IMG/VR virus record: IMGVR_UViG_3300045256_000311
Span: 1 to 29,167 of that record
Strand: one strand, 5' to 3'
Origin: a virus
Length of the DNA: 29,167 bases
Below, in pieces: positions 15,131 to 23,551 of the stretch. Both the position numbers and the translations under genes were made by a program. The notes beneath the pieces were generated by a model. That model made no database searches, was not told the origin of the DNA, and worked only from the letters and a program-made list of their open reading frames with translations. Each line of letters starts with the position of its first letter. Positions within the stretch are counted from its first letter, which is position 1.

Positions 15131-16339
15131 TTAGGCCGCGAGCTTCAGCAGCTTGACGGCCTTCGTGTCGGCCAAGTTTGCGTCGGCCCGCTGGAACACC
15201 CGGAACCCGACAAGGCCGTCACCGATGAAGAGTTCGTTCGCCCGGACCACCTCGACGGCGGTCACGTCGCGGATGAAGTACCGGGAGAAGTCGCCGGCCG
15301 CGACGACGGTGGAACTGGCCCCGTCGCTCAGCGTGGCGAGGTCGTTGTTCACCACGTACGGTATATCGAGGATCGTGGATGGCGCGCCGCCGGTGGCGCT
15401 GGAGAAGATGTAACGCCCGGCCCCGTCCTTCAGTTTGCGGACCGCGGCGAGCGTCGTGTCGTGCAACTGGAGGCGGAAGTTGGGGCTGCCGCGGTAGCCG
15501 GCATCGACGCTGTGGATGAGGTCGAGCAGTTCCTCGTACGTGATCGCGTTCGTCGCCGCGGCCGTCTTGCCCACGGTGCCGGCCGTGACGAACCCGCGGG
15601 GCTGGCCCGTACCGGTGCCCGTGGTGGCGTACTGGTTGAAAATGCGGCCGATGCGCTCCCCGGCGATGCCGATGATGTACTGCTCGATCGGGAAGGCGGT
15701 GTCGCGCAGCATCTCCTGCGACACCTTTACCCATTTGCTGTCGAAGCGATACGCCCCGAGCGTCACGTTGCCCAGCGCCGGGTCGGCGTTCGCGTTGTTA
15801 GTCGCCCCCTCCGCCACGATCTGACCCACGTTCGCGGTGTCGTCCGCGGTCGGGATCGTCAGCGGGTTGCCGTCCGTGGTCGGCAGCACGGTGGCGCCGG
15901 CCTGACGCACGCCGGCCCAGGACTTCTGCGCCACGATCAGCTGATCGTAGAACGCCCGCGGCCCGACGACGCCGGTGCCGGCGACGGTCAGGGCGCGCAG
16001 TTCCATCGGCGACGTGCCGCGCAGGTAGCGGTCGAACTGCTGGCGCTGCTCGTCGCGCTGCTCGCCGGCCTTCTGCTCGGGCGTGTTCACATCTTCGCGG
16101 CCGGGCTGCTGGCGCTGCTCGCCCTTGGCGGCAAGCTCGGTTTCGAGCTTTCGCGCGGCCTCCCACCGCTCGATGTCGCTCTTGATGGCCTCCGCCCGCG
16201 TGTTCAGAGCGTCGAACGCGGTGTGCTCTTCAGAAGTCAGGTCGCGCTTCTCATCCTCGCTCTGCTTGAGGATGGACTTCATCTCCGCCAGCTTCGCGGC
16301 CCGCTCTTCACGCAGTTGCTTGAGCTTCATCCAGTCCAT
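15131..16339 (-). CDS. HK97-type major capsid protein
   Basis: 402 residues from ATG 16339. The N-terminal ~100 residues are charged and helical (LREERAAKLAEMKSILKQ), the delta/scaffold domain normally removed by the prohead protease. The mature part contains GTSPMELRALT, GWGVRQAGATVLPT-like KSWAGVRQAGATVLPTTDG, ANVGQIVAEGATNN, the KWVKVSQEMLRDT E-loop/spine segment, and IIGIAGERIGRIFNQYATTGTGTGQPRGF split over the P-domain. This is the standard HK97 fold pattern for shell subunits. Upstream is the protease, as expected. The first in-frame ATG (16390) adds only shadow-like residues, so the later ATG is chosen. Confidence 0.95.
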   Translation of the reverse strand: MDWMKLKQLREERAAKLAEMKSILKQSEDEKRDLTSEEHTAFDALNTRAEAIKSDIERWEAARKLETELAAKGEQRQQPGREDVNTPEQKAGEQRDEQRQQFDRYLRGTSPMELRALTVAGTGVVGPRAFYDQLIVAQKSWAGVRQAGATVLPTTDGNPLTIPTADDTANVGQIVAEGATNNANADPALGNVTLGAYRFDSKWVKVSQEMLRDTAFPIEQYIIGIAGERIGRIFNQYATTGTGTGQPRGFVTAGTVGKTAAATNAITYEELLDLIHSVDAGYRGSPNFRLQLHDTTLAAVRKLKDGAGRYIFSSATGGAPSTILDIPYVVNNDLATLSDGASSTVVAAGDFSRYFIRDVTAVEVVRANELFIGDGLVGFRVFQRADANLADTKAVKLLKLAA

Positions 16340-16393
16340 TGCTGTATCTCCGAAGGTAGAGCGGCCACGGAACGGGGCCGGCTGCACCAAGTG

Positions 16394-17026
16394 TTACGCC
16401 ATCGACAGGGCCAACTTCGCCATCGCCGTGCGCCGACGCGGGAACTCGGGGCGGATCAGCGCCAGCACGGCGGGGTCGAACGTGGCGGAGCGAACCGCGA
16501 CGGAAGTGTCCTGGTACGCGGGGCTGCTCACGATCGACACTTCGCGGAGGTCCACGTCCAGCAGTTCGCGGATGGCCACCCCGTTCTCGTTGACGAACCT
16601 CTGCCCGGCGTCGCCGCGGACGTGGAAGCCGAAGCTCAGGCCCTTCACGTCGCCGCGGGTCACCAACGCCGCGGCGTCAGCCGCATACGTCGTGGCCGGC
16701 ATGTCGATCGAAACGGCAAGGCCGGTCGGTGTGGCCGTGAGTTGGACGGTGTTGTTGCTGGTGCGGCCCAAGAGCTTGGCGGAGTCGTGGTCCACGAGGG
16801 CGCGCACGTCCTGCTTGTTCGCCAAGGTGCCGTTGAAGGCCGACGGGGTGATACGTTCGCGCCACCCGCCCAGATCGACGCTGAGCGAGTTGAACGGGAT
16901 GACGCCGATAAACCGCCGCACCCCGCCGTCGCCCTCGGCACGGAGAGACAGCCCCGCGTCCACCGCGTAGAGGGTGGCGATGCGAGTCTCAACGGTCGGG
17001 CCGGTGGTGGTGTTGGCGCTGCTCAT
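16394..17026 (-). CDS. Prohead protease (family S78, HK97-like)
   Basis: 210 residues from ATG 17026. Motifs are RFIGVIPFNSLSVDLGGWRERI, ITPSAFNGTLA, ALVDHDSAKLLGR with the catalytic His at about 80, and GDVKGLSFGFHV with the nucleophile Ser at about 131. The C-terminus has LLDVDLREVSIVSSPAYQDTSV, the family's usual ending before a basic tail. It cleaves the capsid delta domain and itself during maturation. The long upstream extension of the open frame is shadow sequence of the portal gene. It starts eight bases after the portal stop. Confidence 0.93.
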   Translation of the reverse strand: MSSANTTTGPTVETRIATLYAVDAGLSLRAEGDGGVRRFIGVIPFNSLSVDLGGWRERITPSAFNGTLANKQDVRALVDHDSAKLLGRTSNNTVQLTATPTGLAVSIDMPATTYAADAAALVTRGDVKGLSFGFHVRGDAGQRFVNENGVAIRELLDVDLREVSIVSSPAYQDTSVAVRSATFDPAVLALIRPEFPRRRTAMAKLALSMA

Positions 17027-17034
17027 GGTCAAGC

Positions 17035-18282
17035 TCACTTGGTGGTCGTGTCGGCCGGCGGAGTCGCCGGCGAAGTCGAAGCCGCGGCCCCGCCGACGGG
17101 CGTCATGTTGAGCGGGCTGAGGTACGAATCGCCCCCTTCGATCGGCGGCAGCCCTTCCTTGCGGCGGATGTCGTTGATCGAAAGCCAGCCGCCCTGACGG
17201 CCGGTCTGATACGCCGTGTAGCGCTCCTGCGTGGTGGCGCGCAGAAGCGAATCGAGGTTGAACCTCACCTCCAGCTCCGGCTTCTCGCGCTCCAAGAGCA
17301 GCTTGGCCGCGGCCTCCTGCTCCAGCTTGATCACCCACGGGCTGATCGTCATCTGGTGGAACGCGGCCGACTGCGCCTCCAGACTCGCATAGCTCGATTT
17401 CTCAAGGATGCCGAGCATCCACGGCGGCACGCGAAAGAAACGCGCGATGTCGAGCACGATGGCGTTGCGGGCCTCCACCATCTGTCCCTCTTGCGGCTTG
17501 AGGGTGGTCGGGACGAACTTCATCGGATCAGGCAACACGGCGACGCGGAAGGCGTTTTCGATCCCCGTGTAGTTGGCCCGCCACGACTCCACGAACCGCT
17601 GCATCGCGTCCTTGTTCATCGCGGGCGTCTGCAGGATGCCCCCGACGTTGCCCCCGCTGAATGCCTTCGCGGCGTATCGGTTCATCGCGACATCCAGCCC
17701 GATCTGCTGAGACCCGGCCCGGACCGGCGACACGGGGCTGATGCCGTCGTGCGTCCACCCGAGCACCACGAGCACATCGGCCGGGGTGAGCGTGTGAACC
17801 GCCGTGCCGAGCGAGACGCGGTAGAGAAGCTGGCCCGCCTGCCGCATCGGCTGAACGCCGGCGGAGCGGAGCGGATACAGGCCGGTCGGCACACCGAGTT
17901 CGTCGCGCTCGATGGCCGCGAAGCCGGCCCCCCAGAGCAGCGCGTTACTGAGCAGCGCCTCACGGAACACGGCCGGCGTCATGAAAGGGTTCGGCGACGA
18001 CGCGAGGAGTTTGGCGACGGGGTGCTCATATAGCTTCTCGCCACCCTTCCGAGTCAGCACGTGAGCGGGCAGCGCTGCGATCGTCTGGGAGATTGTCGCG
18101 ATGCAGCCCCAGACGGCCGAACTGATGACCGCGTTGGCTTCGGTGACGGTGACGCCGGCGTCGGCGTACCCCGTCGGCCCCGCCCCGAACAAACTGAACG
18201 CGGGGGGCAGCGGGTCCATGCCGGGGGCCGGCAGCGCGCGCTGTTCCGCCGATCGACCGAAGATGCGGGCGAGTAGAGCCAT
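17035..18282 (-). CDS. Portal protein (HK97 family)
   Basis: 415 residues. Recognised by VTVTEANAVISSAVWGCIATISQTIAALP in segments, LYEHPVAKLLASSPNPFMTPAVFREALLSNALLWGAGFAAIERD, DVLVVLGWTHDGISPVSPV, FSGGNVGGILQTP, RFFRVPPWMLGILEKSSYASLEAQ, and GRQGGWLSINDIRRKEGLPPIEGGD. These are the classic portal wing and stem segments of the HK97 gp3 family. The dodecameric ring forms the DNA entry channel and binds TerL. A proline/threonine-rich tail ends the protein. It lies 14 bases after TerL. Confidence 0.96.
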   Translation of the reverse strand: MALLARIFGRSAEQRALPAPGMDPLPPAFSLFGAGPTGYADAGVTVTEANAVISSAVWGCIATISQTIAALPAHVLTRKGGEKLYEHPVAKLLASSPNPFMTPAVFREALLSNALLWGAGFAAIERDELGVPTGLYPLRSAGVQPMRQAGQLLYRVSLGTAVHTLTPADVLVVLGWTHDGISPVSPVRAGSQQIGLDVAMNRYAAKAFSGGNVGGILQTPAMNKDAMQRFVESWRANYTGIENAFRVAVLPDPMKFVPTTLKPQEGQMVEARNAIVLDIARFFRVPPWMLGILEKSSYASLEAQSAAFHQMTISPWVIKLEQEAAAKLLLEREKPELEVRFNLDSLLRATTQERYTAYQTGRQGGWLSINDIRRKEGLPPIEGGDSYLSPLNMTPVGGAAASTSPATPPADTTTK

Positions 18283-18296
18283 CCGGGATGCTACGG

Positions 18297-19973
18297 TTAC
18301 AACACGACAAGTTCGGGATGGGAGGCGTAGTAGTTGCCGTCACCCTCGCTCTTGGCCCCGGCCCCGAACCGCAGCGCGTTGACGGCCATCACCATCGACA
18401 CCGCGGCGTCGATGCGGGCCACCGACCGGCCCTTGGTCAGCCACTGGTTTCCCTGATCGTCCTGCTTCACGGCGGCGGAGGCGACTTGGAAGTTGAAGGC
18501 CGCGTTGTCGGGGTGGGCGAGTTCGCGGGCCAGCACCATGCGCTCCACTTCCTTCGTGGCCTGCGCGAGTGACCAGCCCTGCCGGACGGTGACGACGGGC
18601 AGCCCCGCCTTCATCAGCCGCTCCAGCAGGCCGCTCGCGTTGAACGGGTCGGCCTGAATCTCGCGGACATCCAGAAGCTGCGCGAGTTCGACGATGCGGC
18701 GCTCCACAACGGCATAGTCCACCGTGTTCCCCTCCGTGGCGGTGATGAGGCCGTCCCGAATCCACGCCGTGTACGGTGCCTTGTCGCGAGCCTGCCGACG
18801 AAACCGCCCTTCCGCGTTGTCCTTCGGAATGAAGATGTCGGCGTGAACGTAGGTCTGGCCCTCGTGTTCGATCGCGGCGACGACGGCCGTGGTGTCGGTG
18901 GTGCTGGAGAGGTCGATGCCGAGCGTGGCCCGGCAGCCGCGGAGGTCATCCAAAGCGAACGGGGCCGCGCACGCTTTCCACTCTTCAAGGCCCAGCCACG
19001 ACGCGGCCGTTTCTGTCCACTGGTTGAGCGAAAGCTGGCGGAACACCGCCATCTTGCGCGGCACCGCCCGCGCTTCGCGGAGGTCGCGGGCGTATTCGTC
19101 GCTCGGCACCGTGACATCGAGGTTCGGCTGGGCCATGCGCCACACAGCCGGGTCCGCGATGTCGGCATCGGGCGGAGCGGTGAACACGGCGGGGAGAAAC
19201 GTCGGGTCACTGATCAGGCCGTCGCGCACCTTGCAGGCGTAGTCCCAAACTTCGCCCGCGATCGACTCGGGGTTGGTGCCCGCGGTCGTGGTGAAGAACA
19301 TCAGCGGCTGCCGCCGCGAGCGCATGGAGGTTTCGAGAACATCAATCAGGTCAGGCAGCATCACGTGGAGCTCGTCAACGAGCGCGGCGTGAAGGTTGCC
19401 CCCGTGCTTCGTGCGGGCGCTGGCGTTGATGACGCGGTAGCTGCCTCCGTTGGCGACGCAGCGGATGGACTTCGCGAACATCTCCGCCCGCTTCACCAGC
19501 TCGGGCTCGTTCCGCACCATGGCCGCGGCGGCGTTGAAGACCTTGGTCGCCTGCTCGGCGTTGCCCGCCGCGCTGACGATCTCCGGCGTCGGCTCGCCGT
19601 CGGCGAACAGGAGATAGTTGGCGACCACCGCGGCGAGTTCGGTCTTGCCGCTCTTGCGGGCTGTCGAGAGAAGCACCTTGCGGTATCGCCGGAGGCCGTT
19701 CGGATCGACCCAGCCGAACAGGTTGGCGAGCAGCGCCACCTGCCACGGTTGGAGGATGAAGCGATGGCCGGCCCAGGTCGAGACGGTGAAGGTGCAAAGC
19801 TCGTGCGCGAACGCGACGACGCGGGCGGCGCGCTCGCGGTCGAACGAGAAGCCGGCCGCGTCGGCCCACGGGTCGTAGCCGGGCAGCGCGGAGCGGCAGG
19901 CAGCCTCAATCGCGTCGGGCGTCCACACGATCGGGAGCGGCGGCGAGGTTGTCGCGGAGCCGGCCGCGGTCAT
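18297..19973 (-). CDS. terL: Terminase large subunit (TerL)
   Basis: 558 residues. ATPase domain: LQPWQVALLANLFGW (adenine/Q motif), Walker A TARKSGKT at about 104-111, Walker B ALVDELH at about 197-203, and the coupling motif FFTTTAGT at about 226-233. Nuclease domain: RATLGIDLSSTTDTTAVVAA with catalytic Asp at about 354, a second acidic site in EIQADPFNA, and a C-terminal Asp in RIDAAVSMVMAV. It packages DNA into proheads using ATP and cuts concatemers. ATG 19973 overlaps the TerS stop in an ATGA arrangement. Confidence 0.96.
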   Translation of the reverse strand: MTAAGSATTSPPLPIVWTPDAIEAACRSALPGYDPWADAAGFSFDRERAARVVAFAHELCTFTVSTWAGHRFILQPWQVALLANLFGWVDPNGLRRYRKVLLSTARKSGKTELAAVVANYLLFADGEPTPEIVSAAGNAEQATKVFNAAAAMVRNEPELVKRAEMFAKSIRCVANGGSYRVINASARTKHGGNLHAALVDELHVMLPDLIDVLETSMRSRRQPLMFFTTTAGTNPESIAGEVWDYACKVRDGLISDPTFLPAVFTAPPDADIADPAVWRMAQPNLDVTVPSDEYARDLREARAVPRKMAVFRQLSLNQWTETAASWLGLEEWKACAAPFALDDLRGCRATLGIDLSSTTDTTAVVAAIEHEGQTYVHADIFIPKDNAEGRFRRQARDKAPYTAWIRDGLITATEGNTVDYAVVERRIVELAQLLDVREIQADPFNASGLLERLMKAGLPVVTVRQGWSLAQATKEVERMVLARELAHPDNAAFNFQVASAAVKQDDQGNQWLTKGRSVARIDAAVSMVMAVNALRFGAGAKSEGDGNYYASHPELVVL

Positions 19974-20482
19974 CCGGCCTCCGTGGCGAGCCGCAGCGGC
20001 GAGTCAAAGAATCGCGCCTTGGCGTTCGCGTCGGCCACGACGTTCGCGGGCGACACTTCGATCCGCGAGCGTGCGGAGGGAGTCATGCCGAATGCCTGCT
20101 CCAGCCGCCCCAACTCTTCGGCGAGCGAACGGGCGACGTTCGTCAGCGGCGACACGTTCATCGCCTTGACTCGGCCCTCCGCGTCGCGGAACACGGCCAC
20201 TTCGGTGCCGCTCTTTTCGATCGTTTGCACGGCCTGACGCCAGCGCACCCAGGTCGATGCGTAGCGAGCGAGCGCGTTGCCGTCGATCTGCCCGACCACA
20301 CCCATCTTGGTCAGCATCTTGACCACGCGGCGGAACTCCTTGCGCGCATCGGCGTTGAGCCACGACGGGCAAGTCGGCCGGCCCGTGGCCTGCGGCTCGT
20401 TGCTCGCAGCCCGGTCGGGTCGGTAGGTGCCGCGAGCGACTTTTAGCGCGGTCGGCAGAGGCTTTGGCCCACGCAGTCCCAT
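19970..20482 (-). CDS. terS: Terminase small subunit (P27 family)
   Basis: 170 residues from ATG 20482. It starts MGLRGPKPLPTALKVARGTYRPDR and contains RPTCPSWLNADARKEFRRVVKML, then IDGNALARYASTWVRWRQAVQTIEK and a C-terminal SPLTNVARSLAEELGRLEQAFGMTPSAR. This is the P27 small-terminase pattern (GR-G-P-KP start, P-x-WL-x-x-A-x-x-EW/F, GMTPSAR end). It recognises phage DNA and loads TerL. The frame is open far upstream, but that part belongs to other genes. Confidence 0.93.
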   Translation of the reverse strand: MGLRGPKPLPTALKVARGTYRPDRAASNEPQATGRPTCPSWLNADARKEFRRVVKMLTKMGVVGQIDGNALARYASTWVRWRQAVQTIEKSGTEVAVFRDAEGRVKAMNVSPLTNVARSLAEELGRLEQAFGMTPSARSRIEVSPANVVADANAKARFFDSPLRLATEAG

Positions 20483-20487
20483 GTGAC

Positions 20488-20767
20488 CTACTCCCCTCTC
20501 TGCGGCCGGCCCGCGAGCCGGCGCTGATGCTCGTTGTTGGCCATCCTGACCGCGGCCCGCGTCGTCAGGGTCAGGTGATCGGGCCGCACGCAGCGGGCGT
20601 TCTCGCACCAGTTCGACACGATCTTTCCGTCCGGCACGGGGCCGCGGTGGATCAACCACGAGGAACGTCGGGATGTTCGCGTGCGGCTGATCCCGAAACA
20701 GCCAGCAGCCCTCACGCGGCCGATCGTAGTGCCCGCCGAAGTTGGCCGCGTCGCGTTCGGTCGGCAT
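20488..20767 (-). pseudogene. HNH endonuclease-like gene, apparently frameshifted
   Basis: Two frames together make one HNH-like protein. From ATG 20767 one frame reads MPTERDAANFGGHYDRPREG then CWLFRDQP, the usual N-terminal REGCWLW part of small phage HNH proteins, but then runs on without homology. The +1-shifted frame supplies WLIHRGPVPDGKIVSNWCEN then ARCVRPDHLTLTTRAA, the standard C-terminal HNH core (GP-x-PDG-x-x-V ... C-x-N-x-x-CV-x-PDHL). It stops at 20488, six bases from terS. No single start gives both halves; the later frame could begin at GTG 20715 as a 75-residue truncated product. The switch must lie in about 20640-20700. Either a real decay event or a sequencing indel explains it. 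Confidence 0.65.
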
Positions 20768-20787
20768 GATCTGCTTCGCCGCTGGTC

Positions 20788-21654
20788 TTACTCCGCCTGG
20801 CATTCTGCGCCTCGCTTTCGGTCGATCGTGACCAACTCCATGCCGAAGTTGTCGACACCCTCCGGCACGATCAGCCCCGGCCGCGGCAGCAGCTTGTTGT
20901 CCTTGAAAGGCCGGTAATCCACATGGTGTTGCCACCTGCCCCACTTGCGCGTCACCTTCACCACGTCCGGATGCTGACGCTGGAGCGATTGGGCCATCAG
21001 CAGGCGGCCGTCGCGGCCGTCGTTGAGCTTGTAGAGCGATTCGGTGTTCCCGCCCTTCATGGTCATCGTCGGCATCTTCTCGCAGAGAAACGCGTTGAAG
21101 AGGATCGTGCACCAGCCGGCCTTCAAAGCGCGCAGGCTGAGGTCGCTGTCCTCGTTGTAGCGCCCTCGCCAACGGAACGGCAGATCGTTCTGAATCAGGA
21201 TCGCGGAGTAGATTCGCGTGTTCGGAGTGAACGGCGGAATCTTCGATTTCCTTGAACAAAACATGAAATAGTTCGGCCCCGCCATCGCGACGTTGAGGTA
21301 ACGATCGCAGAAATCCTCCATCGCGGCGAAGGGTGTTCCGGTCGCCAGCGGAACCTTCAGGTTGTTGTTGAACCGGTAAAACGAGCGCAGGTTATCATCG
21401 AGAACCCAATGCCTCTTGTGCCCCTCCGCGATCGCGCGTTCCCAGACAAAGTTCCTCGCTGGCACGGAGCTTCCGACGTTGCTGAACGGCAGCACGAGCA
21501 GCTTGGCCGGGTCGATCACCGCCGCGTACTGGTCGAACTCTTGAGGTTCGACGGCGACGCGATAGGGCACGCCGATCTTGTCGAGCGCCTTCGCCGTGAG
21601 CCGCGACTCCCATCGCGATTTGCTGACGATGAACACGGGGTACTTATTCAGCAT
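20788..21654 (-). CDS. TET-associated-type DNA glycosyltransferase (TAGT/GREB1-GT-like)
   Basis: 288 residues. Sequence features are YPVFIVSKSRWESRLTAKAL near the start, VPYRVAVEPQEFDQY, a conserved ARNFVWERAIAEGHKRHWVL followed by DDN (WVLDDN at 83-88, a metal/nucleotide-sugar type acidic site), RGRYNEDSDLSLRALKAGW at about 163-181, and TMTMKGGNTESLY. This matches the phage glycosyltransferases called TET-associated glycosyltransferases, predicted to attach sugar to oxidised pyrimidines in phage DNA and related to the GREB1 C-terminal domain. No TET/JBP dioxygenase is in the window, so the acceptor base is unknown. Its start overlaps the ParB-like gene by 11 bases. GC content and reading are somewhat less extreme than in neighbouring genes. 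The family call rests on remembered sequence pattern, with good agreement along the whole protein. Confidence 0.78.
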   Translation of the reverse strand: MLNKYPVFIVSKSRWESRLTAKALDKIGVPYRVAVEPQEFDQYAAVIDPAKLLVLPFSNVGSSVPARNFVWERAIAEGHKRHWVLDDNLRSFYRFNNNLKVPLATGTPFAAMEDFCDRYLNVAMAGPNYFMFCSRKSKIPPFTPNTRIYSAILIQNDLPFRWRGRYNEDSDLSLRALKAGWCTILFNAFLCEKMPTMTMKGGNTESLYKLNDGRDGRLLMAQSLQRQHPDVVKVTRKWGRWQHHVDYRPFKDNKLLPRPGLIVPEGVDNFGMELVTIDRKRGAECQAE

Positions 21655-22294
21655 GGTTGGCGTCCACGAAACGGATGTTTGAGATGTGCCCGATCGGCGC
21701 GGGCGGATACCACAGGCTGCGGGTCTTGTCGGTGATCGTCTGTTGGATCAGGGCGGCGAAGGCGTCGCGATCGGCCGCGGACGCGAAGTTGATCCTGATC
21801 GAATACGCCGCGGTCTGGTCCTCGCTCTCGCACTCCGGCATGCCGGTCCACGTCGTTGCGGGATCGTTCGGGACGCCGGCCCCGCCCGTGGCGGCGAGCA
21901 GTCGGGCGAGCTCATCGGCGGAGTAGCCGGCGGCCTCCGCCAGCGCGGCGTCTTCTGCGCGCAGAGATTCGAGCAGGGCCGCGAGGGCACTATCGTTGAA
22001 CGTGCTGCCGACCTCGGCATCACCGGCCCGGTTGTCGGCGATGGCGTAGGCCGTGGCCTCTGAGCCGCGGAGGTTCGACCTCACTGCATTGATCTCAGTC
22101 CACCCGAGCAGCTGCGCCGCCGCGAGTGTGCCGTTGCCGGCGCGCACGACGTTGGCCGCGTCGATCACGATCGGTTTCTGCTGGCCGAACCGCCGGAGGC
22201 TCGCCGCGATCGCCTGAATGTTCCGGGGGGTGTGAGTGCGTACGTTCGCCGGGTCGGTGACGAGCTTCGCGATTTCGATCGTCTCGATGTGCAT
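21644..22294 (-). CDS. ParB/Srx-fold domain protein, phage type
   Basis: 216 residues from ATG 22294 with an excellent AGGAGG site. The N-terminal ParB-like domain (about 1-95) has IEIAKLVTDPANVRTHTPRN, IAASLRRFGQQKPIVID, VVRAGNGTLAAAQLLGW (the GHG/GER box equivalent) and AYAIADNRAGD. The C-terminal half, with YSIRINFASAADRDAFAALI and SLWYPPAP, is a separate domain. Phage proteins of this type are not chromosome-partition factors; they occur near terminases and DNA-modification genes and may have nuclease or NTPase-related activity. Overlap with the downstream glycosyltransferase suggests joint function, for example in marking or modifying phage DNA. Confidence 0.87.
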   Translation of the reverse strand: MHIETIEIAKLVTDPANVRTHTPRNIQAIAASLRRFGQQKPIVIDAANVVRAGNGTLAAAQLLGWTEINAVRSNLRGSEATAYAIADNRAGDAEVGSTFNDSALAALLESLRAEDAALAEAAGYSADELARLLAATGGAGVPNDPATTWTGMPECESEDQTAAYSIRINFASAADRDAFAALIQQTITDKTRSLWYPPAPIGHISNIRFVDANHAE

Positions 22295-22495
22295 GGTTCA
22301 TCCTCCTGTCTGTCAGCCCCGCCAAGGCGCTTCCGGGCCGTTGTGCCGCGGTTGTTGAGGTCGGGCGGGGTTCCGGGTCGGTGGCGTCGGATCGCGCTGT
22401 GCGTCAGCCGCACGGGCTGGGGTCGAAAACCTGCCGGGGAACAAAGGGCGGGGGCGCTCGGTCTCCAAAAACCCGGTCGTCACCTTTTTGACCCC
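22295..22495 (-). other. Non-coding gap upstream of ParB/GT/terminase genes
   Basis: 201 bases without a convincing gene, the largest gap inside the leftward block. It divides the replication side from the packaging side. An AGGAGG ribosome site for the ParB-like gene lies at its left end. The right end has two short runs of T on the leftward strand (in GGGTTTTTGG and GGTTTTCGACC) in an otherwise GC-rich context. A promoter or the cos region could be here, but I see no sequence that proves either. Confidence 0.4.
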
Positions 22496-22756
22496 CTATC
22501 CCGCCCACCCGCCGACGGCCAAGGCGCGCGAGCAGGGCTGACCCTCGCGCCACCGCGCCATCGCCTCCGCGTGCCGCTCGATGGCGTCGGCCAAGACTGC
22601 TGTCGCCTGTCGTAGCTCCGTGAACCGGCGGGCCTCATCGGGCGACGGTTCGACGTAGATGTGCTGGCACTCGGGACACTCATAGATGACGCCCCCGTTC
22701 GCGATGCGTGATCGGATGGCACGGACCTCCAGAGAACAGCGAGGGCAGCGGATCAC
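22496..22756 (-). CDS. Small zinc-ribbon protein
   Basis: 86 residues from GTG 22756, preceded by GGAGG and overlapping the previous stop (GTGA). CPRC near the N-terminus and CPEC after YE form a four-cysteine zinc ribbon with the usual spacing (about 25 residues apart), followed by a helical region RFTELRQATAVLADAIERHAE. Such proteins are common in phage replication cassettes. A nucleic-acid-binding role is plausible but not shown. Confidence 0.72.
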   Translation of the reverse strand: MIRCPRCSLEVRAIRSRIANGGVIYECPECQHIYVEPSPDEARRFTELRQATAVLADAIERHAEAMARWREGQPCSRALAVGGWAG

Positions 22757-23214
22757 TGGACACCTCCGGTTGGTGGAGCCGCGAGAGCGGGACGTTGGAT
22801 CGTGCGCCGACGTGACCCCGGCCCCGCCGCGGACCATTCCCGCAGTAGCGCGACGGCCAGCGCCTCACGCTCCGCCTCCGCCTCAAGGTGGGCGGCGAGC
22901 CGGCGGCGGTAGGCGTCCACTTCGGCACGCTGCTCCGCGGTGAGCCGGCGCACGCGCACGCGGAGTTCACGTGCGGCCTCGGGACGGTTGGCGAAGATGG
23001 GGAGAGGGGCCGGCACGTCGGGGACGAAACGCCACGACTGACCTGCGATGATCTTGCGCACCGTGCGGGTGGCGACGCGGTAGGCCAGGGCGATGCCGGC
23101 GACGCTGAACCCGGCCCGGCGGAGATCGCGGATGCCTTGGACGTCGGCTCGCGTAAGCGTGGCATTGGCGGTGCTGTGCGTGCCGAATCGGCCGTCTGCT
23201 GTGCGGTCGCTCAT
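22753..23214 (-). CDS. Helix-turn-helix DNA-binding protein
   Basis: 153 residues from ATG 23214 (ATGA overlap). Residues about 20-60 read LTRADVQGIRDLRRAGFSVA then GIALAYRVATRTVRKIIAGQ and SWRFV. This is a Hin-resolvase/homeodomain-type helix-turn-helix of the form I-x-x-LR-x-x-G-x-S-x-x-x-IA-x-x-Y-x-V-x-x-x-TV-x-x-I-x-x-G-x-x-W. It is frequent in small phage proteins next to HNH genes. The remainder is a charged helix (about 80-125). It probably binds DNA; target and role are unknown. Confidence 0.75.
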   Translation of the reverse strand: MSDRTADGRFGTHSTANATLTRADVQGIRDLRRAGFSVAGIALAYRVATRTVRKIIAGQSWRFVPDVPAPLPIFANRPEAARELRVRVRRLTAEQRAEVDAYRRRLAAHLEAEAEREALAVALLREWSAAGPGSRRRTIQRPALAAPPTGGVQ

Positions 23215-23543
23215 GGCCGGCCCCCCGCCGCCGGACGCGGCTCGTTTATGCCTTCGGCCTTGTAGCGGGCGGTCACCTCGTCATGGTGAGGGCGGCACAA
23301 GCTGCGCAGGTTGCTCGGGTCGAGTCGGCCCCCGCCCGCCGTGATCGGCGTGATGTGGTCCACCAGCACGGCCGGAGTCACCACGCCAATGGCGTCGCAG
23401 AGTGCGCAGAGCGGATGAGCCGCAAGGTGCTGCTCGCGGAGGCGTCGCCAGTCTGCCCCGTATCCACGCTGCGCCGCAGTCGGCCGCGGATCGGGCCGGG
23501 CCGGCAGGATCGGCGGAGTGAAGGTGGGCGGTCGGGTGGGCAC
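23211..23543 (-). CDS. HNH endonuclease
   Basis: 110 residues from ATG 23543. HNH core: RGYGADWRRLREQHLAAHPLC then ALC, VLVDHITPITAGGGRLDPSN, LRSLCRPHHDEVT. The pattern CALC ... DHI-x-P ... N-x-x-x-LC-x-x-HH contains the catalytic His, the Asn and zinc cysteines. Phage HNH nucleases of this form often assist terminase in DNA cutting, though here it lies with replication genes rather than next to TerS. The protein is complete, unlike the HNH-like gene at 20488-20767. Confidence 0.9.
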   Translation of the reverse strand: MPTRPPTFTPPILPARPDPRPTAAQRGYGADWRRLREQHLAAHPLCALCDAIGVVTPAVLVDHITPITAGGGRLDPSNLRSLCRPHHDEVTARYKAEGINEPRPAAGGRP

Positions 23544-23551
23544 GCGAGACG

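Noticed and set aside
14996-17197. 733-residue open frame on the + strand
   Set aside because: Antisense to capsid, protease and portal genes; composition is Arg/Gly/Val/His typical of mirror frames.
18843-20237. 464-residue open frame on the + strand
   Set aside because: Antisense to TerL and TerS; no protein-like segments.
21644-22294. Plasmid/chromosome partition ParB
   Set aside because: No ParA partner and no HTH centromere-binding core in the usual place; it is the phage ParB-fold type next to modification and packaging genes.
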